Source of the DNA: Bradyrhizobium forestalis
GTDB taxonomy: Bacteria; Pseudomonadota; Alphaproteobacteria; Rhizobiales; Xanthobacteraceae
Direction: 5' to 3'
Assembly: GCF_002795245.1 (NCBI RefSeq)
Contig: NZ_PGVG01000001.1
Coordinates: 186,001 to 250,000 of the forward strand
Length of the DNA: 64,000 nt
Part shown: in pieces, positions 53,367 to 61,464 of the stretch
Position numbering within the stretch: position 1 is the stretch's first letter
Layout: every line of letters begins with the position of its first letter
The notes under the pieces: model-generated
Told to the model about the DNA's origin: nothing
The model's input: the letters and a program-made list of their open reading frames with translations, nothing else
Databases searched by the model: none
Made by a program: the position numbers and the translations under genes

Positions 53367-53510
53367 CTACCTGCAAGGGCGGCGCCTGCCGTCCAGACCG
53401 ACATAGGTGCTCGTTGCCGGATCGTAGGACCGATAGCGCTCCGCGCAAGAACGTGAAGCGGTGCCGTCCATCCGGGCCAGCGCCCTGTCCACTCCTTGCG
53501 CAGGAGCCCA
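53367..53510 (-). pseudogene. BA14K-like C-terminal remnant
   Basis: On the minus strand the codons ending in TAG at 53367 read CAERYRSYDPATSTYVGLDG then RRRPCR, the hallmark C-terminus of BA14K-like proteins (paired Cys around an RYRSYDP...G motif). The frame is open back to 53684 but lacks a signal peptide and any recognisable N-terminus, unlike normal BA14K proteins, which are exported. It is probably a decayed gene. The rest of the 354-base gap (53321-53674) shows no other gene. Confidence 0.55.
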
Positions 53511-53674
53511 AGTCCGTGCGTGTGGGCGTGAAGCAATATTACCTTGGATTGTCGTAGCGAAATAGTAACTACTCCTGATCGAGAGTGGCGTCGAGCATGG
53601 CAGGTTCACCAGGCGAAAGAGAATAGACCGCTTCCATTGGAGGAGAGGGTCACAAGAAGCGGTCGCGTCCCGAT

Positions 53675-55153
53675 ATGCCGGCAAGCAATTTGAGCATGGG
53701 TCTGCGTTGGTTGATCGTCGCGGCGCTCCTCCTGGTCGCGTTGCTCGTCCAGATACCCATCGTTCTGAACGCTGATTTGGGTTGCCTGCTGGTGGAGGGC
53801 GAGAAAGTTCTGGATGGCCGGAAGCTTGGGGTCGACCTCTTCGAACTGAATCCGCCTCTGTCGGTCTACCTGTACATGCCGGCGTTGATGCTCGCGCGGA
53901 TGACCGGCATTGCGCCTGAGGTCGTCGTGATCACCCTGGTCATCACCGAGATCGTGGTCGCGCTTTTGATGATCGATTGCGCCGCTGCGGCGGCAAAGTT
54001 GGAAGCTCGAGAGAGGATCATTTCAACGTGCCTGCTCGCGTTCCTGCTCGCGATTCTTCCGACCCACGTATTCGGGCAACGTGAACACATAGCCGTCATT
54101 GCATTGACCCCTTTTGTCGCTGTCGCTGCGATCCGATGGCGCGGTCTGGCAGCAGGACCCGTTGCGTTCTTGGCGGGACTGGGGGCCGGGCTGGCCATGA
54201 GCATCAAGCCCCACCTTGCCCTCGTGGTAGGACTTCCGATTGTCCTTGCGGTCTTTCGCCGACGTTCTCTCAAGCCGTTGTTCTCCCCGGAGGTGTTGGC
54301 CGCGGCTGCTGTGGTCATCGGCTACGGGGCGATACTCGTGATCGCCTTTCCCGGCTATCTGTTGACCTATGCCCCGATGGTCACTGCGGCTTATCTGCCG
54401 CTGCGGATGAGTCTCGGCGACCTGCTGCCCTTCCCGATCATGGTGATCACTGGGTCGATCGTATTTCTGGGCCTGTTGGCCCCGCAGGACTTCAGGATGG
54501 GAGGCAACGCGACCCCGTGGCTCGCCGCGGCCCTTGGCGGAGCCGCGAGTTTCGTTCTCCAGGGCAAGCACTGGACCTACACGGCATTTGCGCTTTGCAT
54601 GTTTGCGATTGCTGCGCCGCTGCTACATGCGCGTGCAAAGACGTTGCGGATGCCGGTCATGATCGCCGGCCTTGCTGCCATTGCGTTCATCGCCTACTGC
54701 CTGTCCTTGCAGGTCCAGCCATTTCCGCCGTTGAAGGAGCGTATCCAGGCGCTTGCAAAGCATCCGCGGCTGATCACGATTGGCGATCAGGTCGCGCTGG
54801 GGCATCCGCTCGTCCTCGAGGTCAACGGGACCTGGGTGGGCAGCTCCTGCGTGCAGCTGTTGGCGGGCGGCGCGATGCTGCTCCAGAAGAATACGCAGCC
54901 AACTCTGGGCGATCGCGCAAAACTGGACGGCATCATCGATTTCGAGCGGCGGCAACTGTTGGCGGACCTGCGCGCCGGTCGCCCGGATGTCATTCTCGTC
55001 GACACCTATCTGCTGGGTGCGGTCCCGTTCGACTGGCTGGCCTGGGCCAAGTCGGATCCCGAGCTCCAGGCGGAGCTGAGTCAATACCGTGAAGTCGAGG
55101 ATCCCGGCGGCCGTGTCCGAATACTGGTCGCTCATTCGGGTTCGGAGCGGTAA
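53675..55153 (+). CDS. Polytopic membrane protein, GT-C glycosyltransferase-like
   Basis: 492 residues with about nine or ten hydrophobic helices (LRWLIVAALLLVALLVQIPI and others) and a soluble C-terminal part from about residue 360. The first loop, NADLGCLLVEGEKVLDGRKL, followed by LFELNPPLSVYLYMPAL, has the acidic-residue plus NPP-Y layout seen in GT-C enzymes such as ArnT/PMT relatives that use polyprenyl-phosphate sugars. That points to a membrane glycosyltransferase, but the donor and acceptor are unknown. Start ATG at 53675 or 53696. Codon use is less GC-biased than its neighbours and the flanks hold a gene remnant, so it may be a later arrival. Confidence 0.8.
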   Translation: MPASNLSMGLRWLIVAALLLVALLVQIPIVLNADLGCLLVEGEKVLDGRKLGVDLFELNPPLSVYLYMPALMLARMTGIAPEVVVITLVITEIVVALLMIDCAAAAAKLEARERIISTCLLAFLLAILPTHVFGQREHIAVIALTPFVAVAAIRWRGLAAGPVAFLAGLGAGLAMSIKPHLALVVGLPIVLAVFRRRSLKPLFSPEVLAAAAVVIGYGAILVIAFPGYLLTYAPMVTAAYLPLRMSLGDLLPFPIMVITGSIVFLGLLAPQDFRMGGNATPWLAAALGGAASFVLQGKHWTYTAFALCMFAIAAPLLHARAKTLRMPVMIAGLAAIAFIAYCLSLQVQPFPPLKERIQALAKHPRLITIGDQVALGHPLVLEVNGTWVGSSCVQLLAGGAMLLQKNTQPTLGDRAKLDGIIDFERRQLLADLRAGRPDVILVDTYLLGAVPFDWLAWAKSDPELQAELSQYREVEDPGGRVRILVAHSGSER

Positions 55154-55371
55154 CCCCGTTTCGTTTGAACGCCGGCAGGGGCACGGGCGGCGCGCCATCG
55201 GCATGATGACATCATGCCAGTGTTTTGCCCGACGAGTCAAAATTGATTTCGTAAAAACAGCAGGACCGCGCGCTCGCAGCCAAGCCATTGAAAAATCTAG
55301 CCTCGTCTACTGTGCATGGGGTTGTTTTTCAGTTTTTGTTGGGGCGACCGCCTTTGCGGCCAGGCGAGCCG

Positions 55372-57111
55372 CTACGCCGCCCTGGCGATGCGGCCGTCCG
55401 CCGATCCCGCCCGCAGGTTCTGGAAGAACTTCTCCACCTCCCGCGACAGCGTCTGCGCCGTCCCGGTCAGGCTGCTCGCCGCCGTCAGCACCGAGGCTGC
55501 CGCCGTATCGGTCTCGCCGATGGCATCGCGCAGCGAGGTGATGTTCGCCACCAGCGTCTCGTTGCCCTGCGCGGCGCTTTGCGCGTTCGAGGAGATCTCG
55601 CGCGTGGCGGCGTCCTGCTGACTGACGGCGCCGGCGATCGCCGAAGTGACCTCGTTGATCTCGCGCACCGCGCCGCCGATCTCGCGGACGGCGTCGACCG
55701 CGTTGCGCGTCGAGGCCTGGATCATCGCGACGTTCTCGCTGATTTCGGCCGTGGCCTTGGCGGTCTGTCCTGCCAGCGCCTTCACCTCATGCGCGACGAC
55801 GGCAAAGCCGCGGCCGGCATCGCCGGCGCGCGCGGCTTCGATGGTGGCGTTCAGCGCCAGCAGATTGGTCTGCTCGGCGATCGCCTGGATCAGGCTGAGC
55901 ACGCCGTCGATGCGCTGCGTGGCCGCGGCGAGGCTCTCGATCTCGGAGATCGACCTCTCGGTGCGCTGGCCGGTTTGCTCGACCGCGCCGGCGCTCTGCC
56001 GCACCTGGCGGCCGATCTCCTCGACGGAGGCCGACAGCTCCTCGGCCGCGCCCGCGACAGCGGTGACGTTGTGCGAGGCCTGCTCGGTGGCGTTGGCGGC
56101 CGTGCCGGCGCGGCTGCTCGCATCCGCAGTGACGCGCGTGATGGTCTGCGCGGTCTCGCGCATGACCTGTGCGTTATCGCTGAGGCCGCGCATGATGGCG
56201 CCGATCGCCTCGCGAAATTGCTCGACGGATCGTTCGACGTGGCGGGCGCGCTCCTCGCGCGCGGCGGCGTCTTGCGACACCTGCGAGGCGAGGTTGCGGT
56301 TGCGGTCCATGGCTTCCTGGAAGACCTGAATCGCGCAGGCCAGTGCGCCGATCTCGTCGGCGCGGTCCGAGTGCGGCACCACGACGTTGTCGGCGCCGTC
56401 GGCGACCTGCTTGATGGTGGCGGTGATCGAGGCGAGCGGCCGGGCGATCGAGCGGGCGATGATGACGATGCCGATCACGACGAGGGCGAGCGCCACGCCG
56501 CCGAGGCAGGTCAGCACGAAGGACAATTCGCGATTGGTCTCGGTCTGCTGCGCGATCTGCCTGGCGCGCTCGGCATAGACCTTGGAGAGCGCCTCGAGGT
56601 CCTTGTTCAGGGCCGAGCGCACGCTGCGATTGGCGTCGTTGTCGCCCCATTCGCGGCCCGCGGCTGCATTGATCTCGACGCCGCGGCGCACCAGCTCCTT
56701 GCGGAACTCGACGAACTGCTCGATGCGCTTCTTGAAGGTGGCAAACTGCTCGGCATCGTCGGCCTTGACGATGGTCTCCCAGCGCTTCACGACGTCGAGG
56801 ATCCGGGCGTTGAACTTGAGCAGGCCATCGCCGTATTTCTTCACCACCGCCGGCTCGGTCGACATGTAGACGCCGCGCGATTCCATCACGACCGCATAGA
56901 CCAGCGAGTTGACCCGCTCGACGTTCAGCGCGGCGGCATTCGCCGTCTCGATCGCGCTGGTCAGGTCGGCGCTGCGGCGGCTGTTGTAGTCGGACAGCAT
57001 CGCGATCGCCGCCGTGAGCAGCGCGAACAGCGCGAAGATCGCGTAGAGCTTGGTGGCAAGCGTGAAACGGCCTGCCAGCTTGGCGGCATTCCCAGATCGG
57101 TCGGATGTCAT
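55372..57111 (-). CDS. Methyl-accepting chemotaxis protein
   Basis: 579 residues. First transmembrane helix [18 protein letters not shown], a periplasmic four-helix-bundle-type sensor (about 45-195), second helix [20 protein letters not shown], a HAMP domain ([20 protein letters not shown]), then the long cytoplasmic signalling hairpin with the conserved tip [20 protein letters not shown] near 405. The periplasmic part ([20 protein letters not shown]) suggests small-molecule sensing; the ligand is unknown. No CheB/CheR tether pentapeptide is seen at the C-terminus. It is divergent from eutB; the 223-base gap carries both promoters. Confidence 0.94.
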   Translation of the reverse strand: MTSDRSGNAAKLAGRFTLATKLYAIFALFALLTAAIAMLSDYNSRRSADLTSAIETANAAALNVERVNSLVYAVVMESRGVYMSTEPAVVKKYGDGLLKFNARILDVVKRWETIVKADDAEQFATFKKRIEQFVEFRKELVRRGVEINAAAGREWGDNDANRSVRSALNKDLEALSKVYAERARQIAQQTETNRELSFVLTCLGGVALALVVIGIVIIARSIARPLASITATIKQVADGADNVVVPHSDRADEIGALACAIQVFQEAMDRNRNLASQVSQDAAAREERARHVERSVEQFREAIGAIMRGLSDNAQVMRETAQTITRVTADASSRAGTAANATEQASHNVTAVAGAAEELSASVEEIGRQVRQSAGAVEQTGQRTERSISEIESLAAATQRIDGVLSLIQAIAEQTNLLALNATIEAARAGDAGRGFAVVAHEVKALAGQTAKATAEISENVAMIQASTRNAVDAVREIGGAVREINEVTSAIAGAVSQQDAATREISSNAQSAAQGNETLVANITSLRDAIGETDTAAASVLTAASSLTGTAQTLSREVEKFFQNLRAGSADGRIARAA

Positions 57112-57334
57112 GGTGTTCAGGGGCCCGGAATGGCCTGAAGCGGCCGGTGAGCGGGGTTGTGTAGAATTGATGCAAAACTTTGCAGGAGGAAGGTGGATGC
57201 GGCGTTAACGCGCTCGTTGGCTCCCTCCGCCCTGGGTCCAACGAAAGGTAAGATATTTCAGCGTCTTGATCCGAAGGTATAGTTCCAGGATAGTCTTGCA
57301 GTCGGCCGTTGGCCGACGCACCCCGGAGATACCC

Positions 57335-58717
57335 TTGGTCTACCGCCATACCATCGATGCCACGAGCTACACGTTTCCGGACCTGCGTGACCTGCTCGCC
57401 AAGGCGACACCGCCGCGCTCCGGCGACCGGCTGGCCGGAATTGTCGCTGCCAGCTCCGAGCAGATGATCGCGGCGAGGATGGCGCTCGCGGATGTGCCGC
57501 TCGGGCAGTTCCTGCAGGAAGCCGTCATTCCCTACGAGACCGACGAGGTCACCCGCCTCGTCATCGACAGCCATGACGCCAAGGCCTTCGCGCCGGTGGC
57601 CTCGCTGACGGTCGGAGCTTTCCGCGACTGGCTGCTGTCGGACGCCGCAACGCCCGAGGTGTTGCGCAAGCTGGCAGGCGGCATCACGCCGGAAATGGCG
57701 GCCGCCGTGTCAAAGCTGATGCGCAACCAGGACCTGATCCTGGCGGCGCGCAAATGCGAGGTCACCACCGCCTTCCGCAACACCATCGGCCTGAAGGGGC
57801 GGATGAGCACGCGGCTGCAGCCCAACCATCCGTTCGACGATGCCAGGGGCATCACCGCCTCGATCTTGGACGGCATCCTGCTCGGCGCCGGCGATGCCTG
57901 CATCGGCATCAATCCCGCGAGCGACGATCCGGCCATGATCGCGCAATTGCTGCGGCTGCTCGACGAGATCATCGCACGGCTGAAGATCCCGACGCAGGGC
58001 TGCGTGCTGACCCATGTCACGACGACGCTGTCGCTGATCGGGCAGGGCGTTCCGGTAGACCTCGTCTTCCAGTCGGTCGCCGGCACGGAGGCGGCCAACC
58101 GCAGTTTCGGCATCGACCTCGCGCTTCTGACAGAGGCGCAGCAGGCCGGGCTGTCGCTGGGGCGCGGCACGGTCGGGCAGAACGTGATGTATTTCGAGAC
58201 CGGCCAGGGCTCGGCGCTCTCGGCGGGCGCCCATCACGGCGTCGACCAGCAGACCTGCGAGGCGCGCGCCTATGCGGTCGCCCGCGCCTTTGCTCCACTT
58301 CTGGTCAACAGCGTGGTCGGCTTCATCGGTCCGGAATATCTCTATGACGGCAAGGAAATCATCCGGGCGGGGCTGGAGGATCATTTCTGCGGCAAGCTGC
58401 TCGGCCTGCCGCTCGGGGTCGACATCTGCTACACCAACCATGCCGAGGCGGACCAGGACGACATGGACAATCTCCTGACGCTGCTCGCCGCCGCCGGCGT
58501 CACCTTCATCATGGGGGTCCCCGGCGCGGACGACGTCATGCTGAACTACCAGTCGACGTCATTTCACGACGCGCTCTATGTCCGCGACGTCTTCGGTTTG
58601 CGCCGCGCGCCAGAATTCGACGACTGGCTGGCGGGCTCGGGCATTACGGGCGCCGATTTCCGTCTTGCCGGCGATGCAGGCCTGCTGCCGGATTTTGCCT
58701 CGCGGCTGATCGCATGA
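57335..58717 (+). CDS. eutB: Ethanolamine ammonia-lyase large subunit
   Basis: 460 residues, the normal EutB length. The chosen TTG at 57335 (LVYRHTIDATSYTFPDLRDL) has GGAG eight bases upstream; upstream residues are not EutB-like. It is a TIM-barrel subunit that holds the active site where adenosylcobalamin and ethanolamine react to acetaldehyde and ammonia. Conserved stretches include RLQPNHPFDDARGI, GDACIGINPASDDP, ETGQGSALSAGAHHGVDQQT, GFIGPEYLYDGKEIIRAGLE and CYTNHAEADQDDMDNL. EutC is encoded downstream but separated by the radical SAM gene. No EutA reactivase, aldehyde dehydrogenase or microcompartment genes are seen. Confidence 0.96.
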   Translation: MVYRHTIDATSYTFPDLRDLLAKATPPRSGDRLAGIVAASSEQMIAARMALADVPLGQFLQEAVIPYETDEVTRLVIDSHDAKAFAPVASLTVGAFRDWLLSDAATPEVLRKLAGGITPEMAAAVSKLMRNQDLILAARKCEVTTAFRNTIGLKGRMSTRLQPNHPFDDARGITASILDGILLGAGDACIGINPASDDPAMIAQLLRLLDEIIARLKIPTQGCVLTHVTTTLSLIGQGVPVDLVFQSVAGTEAANRSFGIDLALLTEAQQAGLSLGRGTVGQNVMYFETGQGSALSAGAHHGVDQQTCEARAYAVARAFAPLLVNSVVGFIGPEYLYDGKEIIRAGLEDHFCGKLLGLPLGVDICYTNHAEADQDDMDNLLTLLAAAGVTFIMGVPGADDVMLNYQSTSFHDALYVRDVFGLRRAPEFDDWLAGSGITGADFRLAGDAGLLPDFASRLIA

Positions 58718-58876
58718 GGCGGCGGCAGGTGCCAACTCTCCCTCCTTAGGAAACCATCGGCGCCTCCCGGAATTATGCTTGTGCCACAATATTGAGAAAT
58801 TCCGGCGACGGCATTACCCTATGCGTCTGGCTGGCAATTTCCGCACCATTCGGTCGAGCGTGGCGGGGGAGCTTTG

Positions 58877-60463
58877 ATGCGAGCTGAAAGTAACGGAACG
58901 TCCCGGCGGATTCTCTGCGTGTTTCCGCGCTACACCTCGTCCTTCGGTACGTTCGAGCATTCATATCCCCTGACCGACGGCGTGCGCGCCTTCATGCCGC
59001 CGCAGGGGCTATTGCTGATCTCCGCTTATCTTCCGAAGGAGTGGCAGGTCAAATTCGTCGACGAGAACCTCCGCCGCACGACCAAGGATGAGTTCGAATG
59101 GGCGGAGGCCGTCTTCGTCAGCGGCATGCACATCCAGCGCCAGCAGATGAACGACATCTGCCGCCGCGCCCATGAATTCGATCTGCCGGTCGCGCTCGGC
59201 GGTCCTTCCGTCAGCGCCTGCCCGGATTACTATCCGTCGTTCGATTATCTGCATGTCGGCGAGCTCGGCGACGCCACCAACCGGCTGATCGAGATTCTTT
59301 CGCGCGATACCTCGCGCCCTGAGGCTCAGGTGGTGCTGACCACCAAGGATCGCGTGCCGATGACGGAGTTTCCGATCCCGGCCTACGAGCTCGCCGACGT
59401 GAAGAAATACTTCCTCGGCAGCATCCAGTATTCCAGCGGCTGCCCCTATCAGTGCGAGTTCTGCGACATCCCCGGCCTCTACGGCCGCAATCCACGCATC
59501 AAGACGCCGCAGCAGATCATCGCCGAGCTCGACCGCCTGCGCGAATGCGGCATGACCGACACCATCTATTTCGTCGACGACAATTTCATCGGCAACCGCA
59601 AGGCTGCGATGGACCTGCTGCCACATCTGATCGAATGGCAGAAGAAAACCGGCTACGTGGCGCGGCTCGCCTGCGAGGCGACGCTCAACATCGCCAAGCG
59701 GCCCGAGATCCTCGAGAAGATGCGCGAGGCCTATTTCGTCACCATCTTCTGCGGCATCGAGACGCCCGATCCGGATGCATTGCATGCGATGCACAAGGAC
59801 CACAACATGATGGTCCCGATCCTGGAGGGCGTGCGCACCATCAACTCCTACGGCATGGAGGTGGTCTCGGGCATCATCATGGGGCTCGACACCGACAAGC
59901 CGAACACCTCGGAGGCGCTGCTCGCTTTCGTCGAGGAGTCCCAGATCCCGCTGCTCACCATCAACCTGCTCCAGGCGCTGCCCAAGACGCCCCTGTGGGA
60001 TCGTCTGGAGCGCGAGGGGCGCCTGGTCCACGACGACGGCCGCGATTCCAACGTCGACTTCCTGCTGCCTTACGACGAGGTCGTCGCGTCATGGAAGCAT
60101 GCGATGGCGGTCGCTTACGCGCCCGAGAAGGTCTACGCGCGCTATCAGTATCAATGCGACCACGTCTATGTGAACCGGCTCAAGATGCCGGTGCCGGACG
60201 AGATGAAGACCTGGCCCAATATCAGGCGCGCGCTCGTCATGCTGCGCAACCTTTTCTGGAAGGTCGGCGTGCTCGGCGACTACAAGCGCGTGTTCTGGAA
60301 GTTCGCGCTGGGACGCATCAAGCGCGGTGATCTCGAAGGCTTGATCGGCAGCGCCACGATCGCGCATCACCTCATCACCTTTGCGCGTGCGGCTTCGAGC
60401 GGCCAGCAGAACGCCTCGAACTATTCGATCCGGCTGCGCGAGGCCGCCGTGCCGGCCGAATGA
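58877..60463 (+). CDS. hpnP: B12-binding radical SAM protein, hopanoid C-2 methylase HpnP
   Basis: 528 residues from the ATG at 58877 with GGGGGAG upstream. Residues 10-150 are a cobalamin-binding domain (FVDENLRRTTKDEFEWAEAV, ALGGPSVSACPDYYPSFDYL), then a radical SAM core with Cys189, Cys193 and Cys196 (GCPYQCEFCDIPGLYGR), then a C-terminal DUF4070-type region (LLTINLLQALPKTPLWDRLE). This architecture and length match HpnP, which methylates C-2 of hopanoids using methylcobalamin and SAM. In Rhodopseudomonas and Bradyrhizobium HpnP makes 2-methylhopanoids. The gene lies between eutB and eutC, six bases before eutC. Another B12 radical SAM methylase cannot be fully excluded. Confidence 0.87.
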   Translation: MRAESNGTSRRILCVFPRYTSSFGTFEHSYPLTDGVRAFMPPQGLLLISAYLPKEWQVKFVDENLRRTTKDEFEWAEAVFVSGMHIQRQQMNDICRRAHEFDLPVALGGPSVSACPDYYPSFDYLHVGELGDATNRLIEILSRDTSRPEAQVVLTTKDRVPMTEFPIPAYELADVKKYFLGSIQYSSGCPYQCEFCDIPGLYGRNPRIKTPQQIIAELDRLRECGMTDTIYFVDDNFIGNRKAAMDLLPHLIEWQKKTGYVARLACEATLNIAKRPEILEKMREAYFVTIFCGIETPDPDALHAMHKDHNMMVPILEGVRTINSYGMEVVSGIIMGLDTDKPNTSEALLAFVEESQIPLLTINLLQALPKTPLWDRLEREGRLVHDDGRDSNVDFLLPYDEVVASWKHAMAVAYAPEKVYARYQYQCDHVYVNRLKMPVPDEMKTWPNIRRALVMLRNLFWKVGVLGDYKRVFWKFALGRIKRGDLEGLIGSATIAHHLITFARAASSGQQNASNYSIRLREAAVPAE

Positions 60464-60469
60464 CGCGAC

Positions 60470-61255
60470 ATGTCTGATCCGGCCCCGCCGCGCCGTCTGA
60501 CGCTCGATTTGCGGGCGTTCACGCCCGCGCGCGTTGCACTGGGCCGCAGCGGCGCGAGCATGCCGACGAAGGCGCTGCTTGATTTCACGCTGGACCATGC
60601 CCGCGCGCGCGATGCCGTGCATGCCGCTTTCGATACGCCGCGTCTGCTCGCCGATCTCGGCGCGCTCGGACTTGCCGTGACCGAAGTGAGGAGCCGGGCG
60701 GTCGATCGCAGCGATTATCTGCGGCGGCCGGATCTGGGACGACAGCTTGACCCCGGCTCGGCGCAACTTCTCGCACGAAGCGCCTCGTCGCCGTGCCAGC
60801 TCGCGGTTGTGATCGGAGACGGCCTTTCCGCGGCGGCGGTCCACGCCCATGCGGCGATCGTGGTGGGGCGCCTGCTGCCATTGCTTGCGGAGGGCGATGA
60901 CGTCGCGATCGGCCATGTCGTCGTCGCCTCGGGCGCGCGCGTCGCGCTCGGCGACGAGATCGGCGCCATTCTCGCTGCGCGCATGGTCGTGATGCTGATC
61001 GGCGAACGGCCCGGCCTGTCCGCGCCCGACAGTCTCGGCGCCTACCTGACCTTCGCACCGAAGCCCGGCCGCACCGATGCCGAGCGCAATTGCGTCTCCA
61101 ACATCCACCACGCCGGGTTGAGCCATGACGAGGCCGCCTTCAAGATCGCCTGGCTGGTCCGCGAGGGGCTGGCCCGGGAGACCACGGGCGTGGCGCTGAA
61201 GGACGAGAGCGCCGACCGCGCGCCGCGTCGAATTGGCACAACGTCGGCGGGATGA
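60470..61255 (+). CDS. eutC: Ethanolamine ammonia-lyase small subunit
   Basis: 261 residues. It binds the adenosylcobalamin with EutB. Recognised by [92 protein letters not shown] and the C-terminal [20 protein letters not shown]. Length and motif order are normal. It starts six bases after hpnP with no clear ribosome site, so it probably depends on translational coupling. Cotranscription with eutB-hpnP is likely. Confidence 0.95.
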   Translation: MSDPAPPRRLTLDLRAFTPARVALGRSGASMPTKALLDFTLDHARARDAVHAAFDTPRLLADLGALGLAVTEVRSRAVDRSDYLRRPDLGRQLDPGSAQLLARSASSPCQLAVVIGDGLSAAAVHAHAAIVVGRLLPLLAEGDDVAIGHVVVASGARVALGDEIGAILAARMVVMLIGERPGLSAPDSLGAYLTFAPKPGRTDAERNCVSNIHHAGLSHDEAAFKIAWLVREGLARETTGVALKDESADRAPRRIGTTSAG

Positions 61256-61464
61256 TAGACAGCCGGCACCGAAAATCGCTGCATCTTGATGGATTCGGCC
61301 ACATTTCGCCGGCTTGCGAGAAGGGTGATGGACCTGCTAAACCCCCCGCGGCGATTTTCCGCGCATTTTCAAGGGTCAAGCCTCCCATTGGTATGGCGTT
61401 TTCAAGCCGTTCGCGGGGCGCAATAAGCTCTCAAGACTGAGCCGATTTAGGAACTGGACAAGGC

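Noticed and set aside
55288..57138. 616-codon plus-strand frame
   Set aside because: Antisense of the chemoreceptor gene, whose conserved signalling tip is unmistakable.
58895..58921. Possible EcfG-type promoter (GGAAC then CGTG) near hpnP
   Set aside because: It lies inside the first codons of hpnP, the spacer is 18 bases rather than 16-17 and the -10 is CGTG, not CGTT. No better match was found upstream.
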